A DNA stretch of 64,000 nucleotides. Origin: AP-15 sp963772295 (GTDB lineage Bacteria; Pseudomonadota; Alphaproteobacteria; ATCC43930; CGMCC-115725). The first letter of the stretch is position 1. Each line of letters starts with the position of its first letter. The stretch spans positions 1 through 64,000 of the forward strand of contig CAVYWO010000003.1 of the NCBI GenBank assembly GCA_963772295.1. Direction: 5' to 3'. The notes below the pieces were generated by a model that saw only the letters and a program-made list of their open reading frames with translations, did not search any database and had not been told where the DNA came from. The translations under genes and the position numbers were made by a program. This document shows, one piece after another, positions 24,588 through 33,545 of this stretch.

Positions 24588-24620
24588 CTGTGTCCAGAGG
24601 CACTTATGGGCAAAGATCAG
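24588..24620 (+). repeat. Right end repeat of the insertion element
   Basis: CTGTGTCCAGAGGCACTTAT then GGGCAAAGATCAG, in the same orientation as the copy at 22261. A GC-rich patch with CCTCCCCCTCGATGGGGGAG follows to about 24700; no gene there. Confidence 0.55.
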
Positions 24621-24710
24621 CCCATCGATGGGGGAGGTGGATCGCTCAAAACCCTCCCCCTCGATGGGGGAGGGCAGGGTGGGGGTGGGGGTGTGGCCCG
24701 CGCAAAACCG

Positions 24711-27004
24711 CTACTCCGCCGCCTTGCGCAGCAGCTCCTCGTGGTCGAGGGCGGCGCGCAGCCGCGGCGGCGACATCGGCAGGTCGCGCAGCCGGACCCC
24801 GACCGCGTCGGCAATGGCGTTGCCGACCGCCGCCATCGGCGGCACGATCGGCACCTCGCCGACGCCGCGGGCGCCGAACGGGTGGCGCGGGTTGGCGTGC
24901 TCGACCAGCACCGCATCGATCATCGGCAGGTCCGAGGCGACCGGCACGCGGTAATCGAGGAAGCCCGGATTTTCGAGCCTGCCGTCCTTGTCGTAGATGT
25001 ATTCCTCGTTCAGCGCCCAGCCGATGCCCTGGGTGACGCCGCCCTGGATCTGGCCTTCGACATAGGAGGGGTGGATCGCGCGGCCGACATCCTGGATCGC
25101 GGTGTAGCGCAGGATCTTGACGTGGCCGGTCTCCCGGTCGACCTCGACATCGCAGATATGGGTGGCAAAGCCGGGGCCGGCGCCCTGCGCGTTGATCGAC
25201 ACCTCGGTGCTGATCGGCCCGCCGGTGCGCCCCGCTTTGAGCGCGATCTCGGCCAACGGCAAGGGCGCGAAGCTGCCGGCGTTGGCGCCGGCGGGCCAGG
25301 CGCAGCCGTCCTTCCATTCGACCGCGTCGGGGGCGATGTCCCAGATCATCGCCGCCCGCTTTTTCAACTCCTCGACGACCTTCTCGGCGGCGTTGGTCGC
25401 CGCCATCCCGGTGGCGAAGGTGACGCGGCTGCCGCCGGTCAGGAACGAGAAGCCGATCGAACTGGTATCGGCGACGATCGGCCGCACCCGGTCGACCGGG
25501 ATCCCCAGGATCTCGGCCACCATCATCGCCATCGAGGCGCGCGAGCCGCCGATGTCGGGGGTGCCGACGGCGACGACGGCGGTGCCGTCCTCGTTGACGT
25601 GCACCGCCGCACTCGAACTCGCCGCCGATGTTGAACCAGAAGCCGGAGGCGATGCCGCGGCCCTGGTTGGGCCCGAGCTTCTCCTTGAGGTGCGGATGGC
25701 TCTTCGCCGCCGCGACGGTGTCGGCGTAGCCGATGTTCTGCCAGGTCGGACCGTGCACCGCCTTGACCCCGTCTTTGGCCGCGTTCTTCTCGCGCAACGC
25801 CAAGGGATCGATGCCGAGCTGACGCGCCAGCTCGTCGAGGCAGCTTTCCACACCCCAGGACGAATTCGGCGCGCCGGGCGCGCGGTAGGCCGCGACCTTC
25901 GGCCGGTTGCTGACCACGTCGTAGCCGGTGACCTGGGCGTTCGGCAGGTCGTACATGGCAAAGGCGCACATGCAGCCGGGCCCCACCGGCGAGCCCGGAA
26001 AGGCCCCCGCCTGATATTTGAGCGTGATCTCGCCGGCGGTCAGCCGCCCGTCCCGCTTGGCGCCGAGCCTGACCTCGACGACCGCACCCGCCGCCGGGCC
26101 GGTGGCGCGGAACACTTCCTCGCGGTTCATCACCATCTTGACCGGCCGCCCGGTCTTCTTGGCCAGGGCCAAGGCCACGGGCTCCAGATAGACGAGCGTC
26201 TTGCCGCCGAAGCCGCCGCCGATCTCGGCCGGAATCGCCCGGATGTTCGAGATGTCGATGGCCAAAAGCTTGGCGCAATAGGCGCGGACCATGAACGCAC
26301 CCTGGCTCGAACTCCAGATCGTGCACTGGCCGTCGGCGGCCGCCGACACGACGCAGGCATGCGGCTCGATATAGGCCTGATGCACCGGCTGGTTCGAATA
26401 GCGCCGCTCGATGATGATTTCGGCGTCGCGGAACCCGGCCTCGACGTCGCCCTTGGTAAAGGCGATCTTCTTGGCGATGTTCGAGGGCTGCGTCGGCACC
26501 GGGTCGACGCCCTCGGTGTGGAGGTCGTCGTGCAGCAGCGGCGCCTCGGGCCGCATCGCCGCTTCGACGTCGATGACGTGCGGCAGCACGTGGTAGTCGA
26601 CCTCGATCAGCTCGCATGCCGCTTCGGCGATCGCGGCCGAGGTCGCGGCGACCGCCGCCACCGCATGGCCCTCGTAAAGCACCTTGTCGCGCGCCATGCA
26701 GTTGCGCGACAGGTCGCGGAAATTCATCGGCCCTTCGCCGACGAACGCCTCCTCGGACGGGATCGGCGGAAAGTCCTCCCAGGTCACCACCCCTTTGACG
26801 CCCGGCAATTTGAGCGCCTTGCTCGGTGTCGATCGACATGATCCGGGCATGGGCGTGCGGGCTGCGCTTGATCTTGCCCCAGAGCATGCCGGGCATCGCC
26901 ATGTCGGCGCCGAAATTGGCCCGGCCGGTGACCTTGTCGACCCCGTCCGGACGGATCGGACGGGTGCCGACGACCTTCTGGAACTCCTTGGCGATGAACG
27001 TCAT
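24711..27004 (-). pseudogene. Xanthine dehydrogenase-family molybdopterin-binding subunit (coxL-like), broken by two frameshifts
   Basis: The intact protein would be about 764 residues. Three minus frames each hold one part: residues 1-60 from ATG 27002-27004 (KEFQKVVGTRPIRPDGVDKV, MLWGKIKRSPHAHARI); a shift at about 26823-26828 (extra base before SKALKLPGVKG); the middle part with GEGPMNFRDL, GGGFGGK (molybdopterin-binding) and AYRAPGAPNS; a shift at about 25605-25612; the C-terminal part with GTPDIGGSRASM, HICDVEVDRETG, HPSYVEGQIQGG, FGARGVGEVPIVPP (catalytic-type Glu in GVGE). AYRAPGA does not match the CO dehydrogenase form I signature. It could be true decay or a consequence of sequencing error. 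It is the last gene of the FAD-FeS-Mo operon. Confidence 0.8.
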
Positions 27005-27056
27005 GAGGACCTCGCGTTAAAACGCCGTGGTGCCGCAGTCTTACTGAGTTAAGTGC

Positions 27057-27074
27057 GGCGGATTGAAATCCGCC
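27057..27074. repeat. Short palindrome between FeS and Mo subunit genes
   Basis: GGCGGAT-TGAA-ATCCGCC, a perfect 7-bp stem. Similar GGCGGATTGAAATCCGCC elements occur as dispersed repeats in proteobacteria. It could affect the ratio of the two subunits. Confidence 0.5.
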
Positions 27075-27557
27075 CTACTGCGCCGCGGCCCGCATCTCGG
27101 CGGCGGCGTCGAGCACCGCCCGCACGATCTTGTCATAGCCGGTGCAGCGGCACAAATTGCCGGCCAGCCAGTAGCGCGTCTCTTCCTCGGTCGGGTTCAG
27201 GTTTTCATCGAGCAGGGCCTTGGCCGCGACGATGAAGCCCGGGGTGCAGAAGCCGCATTGCAGGGCCGCGTGTTCAAGGAATTTCTGCTGCACCGGATGC
27301 AGCTTTTCGCCCTCGGCGATGCCCTCGACCGTGACGATCTTGCGGCCCTCGGCCTCGGCGCCGAGCATCAGGCACGAGCACACGATCTTGCCGTCGAAGA
27401 TCACGGTGCAGGCGCCGCAATCGCCGGAACTGCACCCTTCCTTGCTGCCGGTCAGACCGAGCTCGTCGCGCAGCACATCGAGCAACGTCTGCTGCGGCTC
27501 GCACAGAAATTCGACAGGCTCGCCGTTGATGACGGCCGAGACGTGGTATTTGGCCAT
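27075..27557 (-). CDS. (2Fe-2S)-binding subunit of a xanthine dehydrogenase-family enzyme (coxS-like)
   Basis: 160 residues. Plant-type ferredoxin domain: CSSGDCGACTV with the further Cys in VCSCLML, then the helical domain with CGFCTPGFIVAAKALL and CRCTGYDKIV, giving both [2Fe-2S] sites. Usual length of the family is 150-170. It passes electrons from the Mo site to FAD. Its start ATG overlaps the stop of the FAD-subunit gene (TAATG), so the two are translationally coupled. A 70-bp gap with a palindrome separates it from the Mo subunit. No signal peptide, so cytoplasmic. Confidence 0.9.
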   Translation of the reverse strand: MAKYHVSAVINGEPVEFLCEPQQTLLDVLRDELGLTGSKEGCSSGDCGACTVIFDGKIVCSCLMLGAEAEGRKIVTVEGIAEGEKLHPVQQKFLEHAALQCGFCTPGFIVAAKALLDENLNPTEEETRYWLAGNLCRCTGYDKIVRAVLDAAAEMRAAAQ

Positions 27558-28426
27558 TAGCGTGCTCCCGCGCGTTCAAAGGCGATCGCGGCCGCGCGGC
27601 GCGCCAGGACGCCGGCGACCTTGATACGGTATTCGATCGTGCCGCGCTTGTCGGTGATCGGCTTGCAGGCCCGTTGCGCGGCGGCGTCGAGCGCCGCGAG
27701 GGTCGGCGGGTCGAGCCGATGCCCTTTGAGCGCCGCGGCGCCCTCCTCGACGATGACCTGGGTCGGCGCCACCGCGCCGAGCACGATGCGCGCGTCGGTG
27801 CAGGTCCCCTGCCCGTCGAGGGTGACGTTGACGCCGCAGCCGACGACGGCGATGTCCATTTCGGTCCGCGGGATGAAGCGCAGATAGGCGTCCGACTGAT
27901 GCGGCTTTGGCTTCGGCACGTGGAATTCGACGATCAGCTCGCCCTTGGCGAGCGAGGTGCGGCCGGGGCCGGTGACGATCGCTTCGACCGGAGCCTCGCG
28001 TCGGCCGTCGGGGCCGGCGATGACGCAGCTGGCGCGGGCGGTGATCAGCGCCGGCACGCTGTCCGCCGCCGGCGAGGCGTTGCACAGATTGCCGGCGAAC
28101 GACGCGCGCCCCTGGATCTGTTCCGAGCCGATCAACTCCATGCCTTCGACGATCCCGGGCCAGACTTGCCGCAGCCCCTCGTGCTCGTAAACCATGACCC
28201 CGGGGGTCGAGGCACCGATCACAAAGCGGTCGCGCTCCTCGCGGATCCCGATCAGCTCCGGTATTCTTTTGGTATCGACGATGATTTCGGGCCGGATCCG
28301 ACCCGAGCGCAGCTGCACCAAAAGGTCGGTTCCGCCGGCCAAGGGCTTGGCGAGGCCATCGGCCCCGGCCAGCATTTTGACGGCCTCGTCGACGCTCTTG
28401 GGTGCGGTGAAGCTCAGAGAGGGCAT
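27557..28426 (-). CDS. FAD-binding subunit of a xanthine dehydrogenase-family enzyme (coxM-like)
   Basis: 289 residues. PCMH-type FAD domain: KPLAGGTDLLVQLRSG (pyrophosphate loop), IGASTPGVMVYEH, the second FAD loop GRASFAGNLCNASPAADSVP, then a CO_deh_flav C-terminal domain with LRFIPRTEMDIAVVG and LGAVAPTQVIVEE. Family length about 270-300. It accepts electrons from the FeS subunit. First gene of the operon FAD-FeS-Mo, the usual coxMSL order. The substrate of the enzyme is not predicted; many aromatic and aldehyde substrates are handled by this family. Because the Mo subunit is frameshifted, the complex may be inactive. Confidence 0.9.
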   Translation of the reverse strand: MPSLSFTAPKSVDEAVKMLAGADGLAKPLAGGTDLLVQLRSGRIRPEIIVDTKRIPELIGIREERDRFVIGASTPGVMVYEHEGLRQVWPGIVEGMELIGSEQIQGRASFAGNLCNASPAADSVPALITARASCVIAGPDGRREAPVEAIVTGPGRTSLAKGELIVEFHVPKPKPHQSDAYLRFIPRTEMDIAVVGCGVNVTLDGQGTCTDARIVLGAVAPTQVIVEEGAAALKGHRLDPPTLAALDAAAQRACKPITDKRGTIEYRIKVAGVLARRAAAIAFERAGAR

Positions 28427-28522
28427 GTTTGCTCCTGATCGATGGTCCGGCAGGACGGCGGGGGCGAGCGCCAGGCACCGCGCCGTCCTCGATTACACTA
28501 CCATCCCCGGAGGCGGGAAGCG

Positions 28523-29200
28523 CTATGTTCGCTGCGCGCCCCCGCCATACCGCACCGCATCATAATCCTGCAGCGCCGCTTCGCCCTGCCCGGTCAGCCG
28601 ATACCGCCCGCGCTCCGTGCGCTCGAACCAGCCATAGGCATTCAGCAGCAGGATGCGGCCGGCGTCGGCTGCGGCCGCCTTGAGCTCGCGCGGCCGGCCG
28701 GGACCCGCCAGGAGCCCGGCGGCGCAGGCCAGCGCCCGCTGGCGATAGGCGGTCATGATCGGCCGCCGGGTCGAGCCGCCGCGCGACGGATCGCCGCGAC
28801 GCCGGGCGTGCTCGCCGAGCAGTTGCCGGCGGCGCGCATGGTCCGGCCGGGGCCGGTAGGGCCCGGGCTCGGCCAGCACCTCGATCCGACCGCCGGCGGC
28901 GGCGACCGCGACCAAGCCGAAACCGAGCATCCGGCAGAGCCGATGGATCCGCCGGTCGCGGTCGCGGCCGCGCCGGGTCGCCGGCACCGCGAGCCAGACC
29001 TCGTCCGCGGCGCGGCTGCGATCGACGGCCTGCAGCACGAGATCGAGATTGAAGCCGAGCTTCATCTCGACGATCGCGAGCCGCACCGGCGCGCCATCGC
29101 GAACCGCGACGATGTCGCAGCCGCAGACTTCGCCTTTGCAGGCAAACCCCGCCCGTTCGAGGAAGCGCTTGACCGCCGGATAGAGGTCGGTTTCAGGCAT
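28523..29200 (-). CDS. DUF2161 family protein, putative PD-(D/E)XK-type nuclease
   Basis: 225 residues. The N-terminal half has a restriction-endonuclease-like core: DLYPAVKRFLERAGF, EVCGCDIVAV (Asp), then RLAIVEMKLGFNLDLVLQAVD (E-x-K), ADEVWLAVPA. This matches the DUF2161/PDDEXK putative phosphodiesterase family of alphaproteobacteria. The C-terminal half has a winged-helix-like YRLTGQGEAALQDYD segment. Function in the family is not established. Divergent from the DUF1810-PRTase gene (60 bp between starts), which may share its promoter region. Confidence 0.75.
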   Translation of the reverse strand: MPETDLYPAVKRFLERAGFACKGEVCGCDIVAVRDGAPVRLAIVEMKLGFNLDLVLQAVDRSRAADEVWLAVPATRRGRDRDRRIHRLCRMLGFGLVAVAAAGGRIEVLAEPGPYRPRPDHARRRQLLGEHARRRGDPSRGGSTRRPIMTAYRQRALACAAGLLAGPGRPRELKAAAADAGRILLLNAYGWFERTERGRYRLTGQGEAALQDYDAVRYGGGAQRT

Positions 29201-29259
29201 TGCCGGCTCATCGATGTCCGAGTGGTGTATACTGCCGCGGCAACCTCAGGGAACACCCG

Positions 29260-30723
29260 ATGGCGGCGGAACCGGGCGCCGACGACCGCTACGATCTCGG
29301 GCGCTTTGTCGATGCGCAGAACCCGGTTTTCGCAGCGGTCTGCCGCGAACTGCGGCGGGGGCGCAAAGCGGGGCACTGGATGTGGTTTGTCTTTCCGCAG
29401 CTGCGGGGGCTCGGTTTCAGCGCGATGGCGCAGCGCTACGCGATTGCCTCGCGCGCCGAAGCCGCGGCCTATCTCGCCCACCCGGTTCTCGGACCGCGGC
29501 TGCGCCACAGCACCCGGCTGGTCACCGCGGTCGAGGGCCGGGCGATCGGCGAAATATTCGGCTATCCGGACGACCTCAAATTCCGCTCGTCGATGACCTT
29601 GTTCGCCCACACCACCCCGGACAACGCCGTCTTTACCGAGGCGTTGCGGAAGTATTTCGCCGGCGGCTTCGACCCGGCGACGCTCGACCGGCTGGTTGCG
29701 GAGGATGCCCGAAGGCGGGATTTTATCGGCCGGATAACAGCGCCGACCGGCCGTCCTCCCAGCGAAGCAAGGCCGCGCCCGTGGAAGGGGTTGGACACGA
29801 GCCGGCTGCCGGTCTTCATCTCCTACGACGAGGCCGAGCGCCTCGTCGCCTCGTTGCTGCCGGGCGTCTCGCGGTGGGCGCCGGACGCCGTTGCCGGCAT
29901 CGCGCGCGGCGGCCTGGTGCCGGCGACGATGGCGTCCTGCATGCTGGCGCTGCCGTTGTTTATGATCGGCTGGGACCGGGGGACCGGCGCCGCCCGGTGG
30001 ATCGGCGCGCCGCCGGCCGAGGCCGGCCGCATCCTGCTCGTCGACGACGCCTGCTCGACCGGCGCGACGATGGCGGGGGTGCGCGCGGCGCTCCTCGCTT
30101 GGGGCTACGCCTGCGCGACCCTGACCGTGCTCCACGATCCCGAGACGACCAGCCATATCCCGGATTTCTCCCAGCCGATGACGGCGTTGTTCCGCTTTCC
30201 CTGGGAGCGCGGCGAGGCAACCCTGGCGGCGCGCGCGCAACGGGTGGCCGGCCGGCCGAACGAACCGGCGATCGAGCGCCCGTTTGTCGGGCTCGATCTC
30301 GACGGCGTTTTTCTGCCCGAGATCCCGCGGGCGGATTACGCCGCCGATCTTGCCGCGACGCTCAGCCGGCGTCACGCCCTCGAACCCTTTCCGGTCTTGC
30401 CGCCGTTTTCGCCGGACCGCGCCGTCGTCATCACCGGCCGGCCGGAGAGCGACCGCGCGGTGACCGAGGCCTGGCTCGCACGCTCGGGATTTCACGGCCT
30501 GAACTTGGCATGCCGTCCGCACGAGGTGCCGGCGGATCCGGCCTCGGTCGCGCGCTACAAGGCGATGACGGCGACGCGCTGGGGCTGCACGCATTTTATC
30601 GAAAGCGAACCCGAACAGGCGATCCGCATTGCGGCGATCGCCCGCCACCTCGTCGTCAGCTGGTGGTCGGCGGCCGAGACCCGGGCCTGGGTCGTCGGCG
30701 CCGCCGGTCCGCCGGAGGTATGA
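29260..30723 (+). CDS. DUF1810 - phosphoribosyltransferase - HAD-like fusion protein
   Basis: 487 residues from ATG 29260; AGGGA is placed 8 bp before it. Residues about 10-150 are DUF1810 (LGRFVDAQNPVFAAVCREL, HWMWFVFPQLRGLGFSAMAQ, AIGEIFGYPDDLKFRSSMTLF). About 180-330 is a phosphoribosyltransferase of the Xanthine/adenine PRTase type (AGIARGGLVPATM and the PRPP loop ILLVDDACSTGATMAG). From about 340 there is an HAD-like end (GLDLDGVFLPEI, VVITGRPESDRAV, YKAMTATRWGCTHFIESEPE). The combination looks like nucleotide or phosphoribosyl metabolism, or a stress-response enzyme. I know no characterised example. Single gene; the downstream 180 bp is a repeat. Confidence 0.75.
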   Translation: MAAEPGADDRYDLGRFVDAQNPVFAAVCRELRRGRKAGHWMWFVFPQLRGLGFSAMAQRYAIASRAEAAAYLAHPVLGPRLRHSTRLVTAVEGRAIGEIFGYPDDLKFRSSMTLFAHTTPDNAVFTEALRKYFAGGFDPATLDRLVAEDARRRDFIGRITAPTGRPPSEARPRPWKGLDTSRLPVFISYDEAERLVASLLPGVSRWAPDAVAGIARGGLVPATMASCMLALPLFMIGWDRGTGAARWIGAPPAEAGRILLVDDACSTGATMAGVRAALLAWGYACATLTVLHDPETTSHIPDFSQPMTALFRFPWERGEATLAARAQRVAGRPNEPAIERPFVGLDLDGVFLPEIPRADYAADLAATLSRRHALEPFPVLPPFSPDRAVVITGRPESDRAVTEAWLARSGFHGLNLACRPHEVPADPASVARYKAMTATRWGCTHFIESEPEQAIRIAAIARHLVVSWWSAAETRAWVVGAAGPPEV

Positions 30724-30796
30724 TCGGCGTGGCGGCAAAGCGCGGCGGTACGTTTGCGGGACAAAGTCGCGATCGGTGCTCCGGTCGAAAAACAGT

Positions 30797-30883
30797 TTTA
30801 CCGCGGAGGACGCAGAGGACACGCAAAGGACGCGAAGGCGCCTCTTCCTCTGCGTCCTCCGCGAATCCTTCGCGTCCTTGAAT
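30797..30883. repeat. Inverted repeat (CGCGGAGGACGCAGAGG type)
   Basis: ACCGCGGAGGACGCAGAGG and its inverse CCTCTGCGTCCTCCGCGAA, with AAGGACGCGAAGG and its inverse CCTTCGCGTCCTT, form interleaved long stem-loops. Such elements recur in many bacterial genomes. May act as a terminator for the gene upstream. Confidence 0.65.
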
Positions 30884-30902
30884 CCTTTAGCGGAGGGGCC
30901 GC

Positions 30903-31205
30903 ATGAAACTCGTCGAATTGGCGCGCACGGTGCGCAGCAAGAACGCCGGGCCGCTGAAGCTCACCCTCGACCTCTTGTTCGATGACGCGACGGCCTACCG
31001 TCGGGCGCTGCAATCGCCGGCGCTCGAACCCGGCGCCCTGGCCCGCCTTTATGGCCGGCCCGCGGGGTCGGTCGCGGTGCTGCCTTACCCGGCCGCGCTC
31101 GCGGTCAAGATCGTGATGGACCGGCTGGTGGTGTCGGGCGACCTCGGCGATCGCGACGTCTACGGGGCGCAGCAGCACGCCCCGTTGCTGGACCTCGAAC
31201 TGTGA
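30903..31205 (+). CDS. DUF4387 family protein
   Basis: 100 residues: LVELARTVRSKNAGPLKLTL, DLLFDDATAYRRAL, VLPYPAALAVKIVMDR, GDRDVYGAQQHAPLLDLEL. This is DUF4387, a small domain that is almost always adjacent to, or fused with, AtuA/DUF1446 proteins. The stop overlaps the GTG start of the AtuA-like gene (GTGA), so they are translated together and probably form a complex. The likely role is in catabolism of a branched or terpenoid acyl substrate, inferred from AtuA. Confidence 0.85.
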   Translation: MKLVELARTVRSKNAGPLKLTLDLLFDDATAYRRALQSPALEPGALARLYGRPAGSVAVLPYPAALAVKIVMDRLVVSGDLGDRDVYGAQQHAPLLDLEL

Positions 31206-32596
31206 GCGCCGTCGGCCGGCTGTTCGACCGCCGGGCCCAGCTGCGGCATCGCCTCCTGGCGCTCGGCGCCTCCGGCCAGCTCGGCTACGGCATCCCCGAG
31301 GCGTCGCTCGCGGCCGGGCTCGCGCGCGCCCCCGATTTCATCGGCGCCGATATGGGCTCGATCGACCCCGGGCCCTATTATCTCGGCAGCGGCGAGATGG
31401 CGACCGCCCCGGCGACGACCCGCGCCGATCTCAGCCGTCTGCTGCGGGCGGCCCGCCGGCTCGAGGTGCCGCTCCTGATCGGCACCGCCGGCTCGGCGGG
31501 TGCCGCACCCCATCTCGAAAAGACGCTCGCCATGGTGCGCGACGTCGCGCGCGAGGAGGGGCTGCATTTCCGGCTCGCGGCGATCCGCGCCGACATGCCG
31601 CGCGAGGTCGTGACGGAAGCGGTGCGCGCGGGCCGGGTGACCCCGATCGACGGCATGGCGCCGCTGCGCGAAGCCGAGGTCGAGGCGGCCGCGCATCTCG
31701 TCGGTCAAATGGGCACCGAGGCGTTCTGCCGCGCCTTGCGGGCGGAGGCCGACGTGGTGATCGCGGGCCGGGCCTGCGACACCGCCATCTTCGCCGCGGT
31801 GCCGGCGGTGCTCGGCTGCCCCTTGGGGCCCGCCATGCATCTGGCCAAGATCATCGAATGCGCCTCGCTCTGCTGCGTTCCCGGCGGCCGCGACCCGATC
31901 CTGGCGACGCTCGAGGGCGACAGCTTCGTCTTGGAGAGCATGCACCCGGAGCGGCGGGCGACGCCAATGTCGGTGGCCGCGCACAGCCTTTACGAACAGA
32001 GCGATCCCGATCGCGTGCGCGAGCCGGAAGGCGAGCTCGTGGTCGGGTCCGCGCGCTATGAACCGCTCGATGCGCGGCGCACCCGCGTCTCCGGCGCGCG
32101 ATGGGTCCGGGCGGCCTATCCTACGGTCAAGCTCGAAGGGTCGGTGCGGGTCGGCGAGCGCGCGGTTTTGTTGTGCGGCTCGTGCGATGCGCGCGTCATC
32201 GCCCGGATCGGCGATATCCTTTCCGAGGTGACCGAGGTGGTCCGCGATCTCGTCTGCCGCGACGAGCCCCTGGATTACCGGCTGATCTTTCGCGTCTACG
32301 GCATCGACGGCGTCTATGCCTGGCCGGCGCCGCCGACCCCGCTGCCGCGCGAGATCTTTATTCTCGGCGAGTGCATCGCGCCGAGCAGCGAGCGCGCCGG
32401 CGCGGTGGTGCGGACGGCAAAACAGTACCTGCTGCATCACGGGTTTCCCGGCCGGCTCTCGACCGCCGGCAACGTCGCCTTCCCGTTCACCCCGCCGGAA
32501 TTGTCGGCCGCCACGGCCTACCGGTTCAGCATCTACCACATCATGCGGGTCGAGGCGCTGGCGCCGCTGTTCCCGGTCGAGCTGGAAGATTTATGA
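31202..32596 (+). CDS. AtuA-like (DUF1446) acyclic terpene utilization family protein
   Basis: 464 residues from GTG 31202. Conserved AtuA features: LGASGQLGYGIPEASLAAGL, DFIGADMGSIDPGPYYLGSG, LLIGTAGSAGAAPHLEKTL, VVIAGRACDTAIFAAVP, HLAKIIECASLCCVPGGRD, AAHSLYEQSDP. AtuA is encoded in the citronellol/geraniol degradation cluster of Pseudomonas, but the family is wider and its reaction is not defined. No signal peptide. Operon with DUF4387 upstream and the CmcJ-like gene 31 bp downstream. No AtuC/AtuF carboxylase is present, so a terpene role is not supported by context. Confidence 0.8.
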   Translation: MSAVGRLFDRRAQLRHRLLALGASGQLGYGIPEASLAAGLARAPDFIGADMGSIDPGPYYLGSGEMATAPATTRADLSRLLRAARRLEVPLLIGTAGSAGAAPHLEKTLAMVRDVAREEGLHFRLAAIRADMPREVVTEAVRAGRVTPIDGMAPLREAEVEAAAHLVGQMGTEAFCRALRAEADVVIAGRACDTAIFAAVPAVLGCPLGPAMHLAKIIECASLCCVPGGRDPILATLEGDSFVLESMHPERRATPMSVAAHSLYEQSDPDRVREPEGELVVGSARYEPLDARRTRVSGARWVRAAYPTVKLEGSVRVGERAVLLCGSCDARVIARIGDILSEVTEVVRDLVCRDEPLDYRLIFRVYGIDGVYAWPAPPTPLPREIFILGECIAPSSERAGAVVRTAKQYLLHHGFPGRLSTAGNVAFPFTPPELSAATAYRFSIYHIMRVEALAPLFPVELEDL

Positions 32597-32627
32597 TCCG
32601 TGCGTGCCCAATAGAGGATGTCCCGTC

Positions 32628-33449
32628 ATGCCGCTCGATGCCGCCCCAAGTCCTCAAACCGTCAGCGCGACGCTTTACTACCTGAAGCGCGGCCCGGAAA
32701 AGCCGGCGCGCTACCTCTTCGACCCGCCGCCCGGGGTGCCGGTCTGGAACGGCATCGACGATCCGCGGGCGATGAGGATCGAGGATGCGCGCGGCCGCGA
32801 AGCCGAATTCACGCTCGATCGCAACGGCTTTGCCTTGGTCCAGGCGCCGACCGCGGTCGAGGATTTCTATTCGCCCGACGAAATCAGGCGCGTCTATTAT
32901 CCCGAGGTCGAGCGCCTGCTGCGCGACAAGCTGGGCGCCAGCCGCGTCCTGGTCTTCGACCACAATGTGCGCAATGCCGGACGGCCGGGCGCGAACATGC
33001 CGGTCAAGAGGGTCCACAACGATCACACGGTGAATTCGGCGCCGCGCCGGGTGCGCGATCATCTCGGCGCCGACGCGCCGGAACTGCTGCGGCACCGTTT
33101 CGGCATCGTCAATGTCTGGCGCCCGATCCGCGGGCCGGTGCAGGATTCGCCGCTGGCGCTGTGCGATGCGCAGAGCTTCACCGACGACGATCTGATCGCC
33201 ACCGATCTCGTCTATCCGCAGCTGCGCGGCGAAACCTCGTCGGTCGCCTACAATCCGGCGCACCGGTGGTATTATTTCTCGCAGATGCAGCCCGACGAGG
33301 TCGCGCTGATCAGGGTGCACGACAGCGCCACCGACGGCCGCGCCCGGCTCTCCTTCCACACCGCGTTCGACAACCCGTTGGCGCAAGGCGCCCCGCCGCG
33401 CGAGAGTATCGAGGCGCGGGCCCTGGTGTTCTTCCCGCCCGGCGGCTGA
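32628..33449 (+). CDS. CmcJ/NvfI-like non-haem oxygenase family protein
   Basis: 273 residues from ATG 32628. Conserved motifs of the CmcJ/AsaB/NvfI family: KRVHNDHTVNSAPRRVRDHL, VNVWRPIRGPVQDSPLALCD, HRWYYFSQMQPDEVALIRVH, DS, RLSFHTAFDNP. Fungal members hydroxylate or isomerise secondary metabolites; bacterial ones occur with cephamycin synthesis (CmcJ) but most are unassigned. The His residues in HND and HTAF fit a metal site. Placed after DUF4387 and AtuA on the same strand with short spacing, so it could oxidise the same substrate. 96 bp before the RND adaptor. Confidence 0.75.
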   Translation: MPLDAAPSPQTVSATLYYLKRGPEKPARYLFDPPPGVPVWNGIDDPRAMRIEDARGREAEFTLDRNGFALVQAPTAVEDFYSPDEIRRVYYPEVERLLRDKLGASRVLVFDHNVRNAGRPGANMPVKRVHNDHTVNSAPRRVRDHLGADAPELLRHRFGIVNVWRPIRGPVQDSPLALCDAQSFTDDDLIATDLVYPQLRGETSSVAYNPAHRWYYFSQMQPDEVALIRVHDSATDGRARLSFHTAFDNPLAQGAPPRESIEARALVFFPPGG

Positions 33450-33545
33450 CCCTTCTCGCGGCCCCGCCGGCCTTGCGTGCCGGCGAAGCGGTCGGAGATC
33501 GGGGGCGAGAGCGTGCACCGCCCGGCGGAACTGGAAGGAGCTGTC

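Larger units (their letters stand above)
22261..24620 (-). mobile_element. Insertion element with DruA-Tn5-type transposase
   Basis: A single large transposase gene is bounded by two related 32-33-bp sequences in direct orientation: CTGTCCGATGCACACATATG.. at 22261-22292 and CTGTGTCCAGAGGCACTTAT.. at 24588-24620, both ending ATGGG-y-AAAGATCAG. Each begins with CTG and ends with CAG, and is partly palindromic; they resemble Tn5 outside ends (CTGACTCTTATACACA). Direct rather than inverted orientation is unusual, and the exact ends are not certain. It is inserted between the MoaD-like gene and the coxL-like gene. Confidence 0.6.

Noticed and set aside
24711..28426. Carbon monoxide dehydrogenase (form I)
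   Set aside because: The active-site loop reads AYRAPGAPN and not the AYxCSFR signature; the genes fit the wider xanthine dehydrogenase family.
31202..32596. Acyclic terpene degradation cluster
   Set aside because: Only the AtuA-like protein and DUF4387 are present; no geranyl-CoA carboxylase or other atu genes, so the pathway is not supported.
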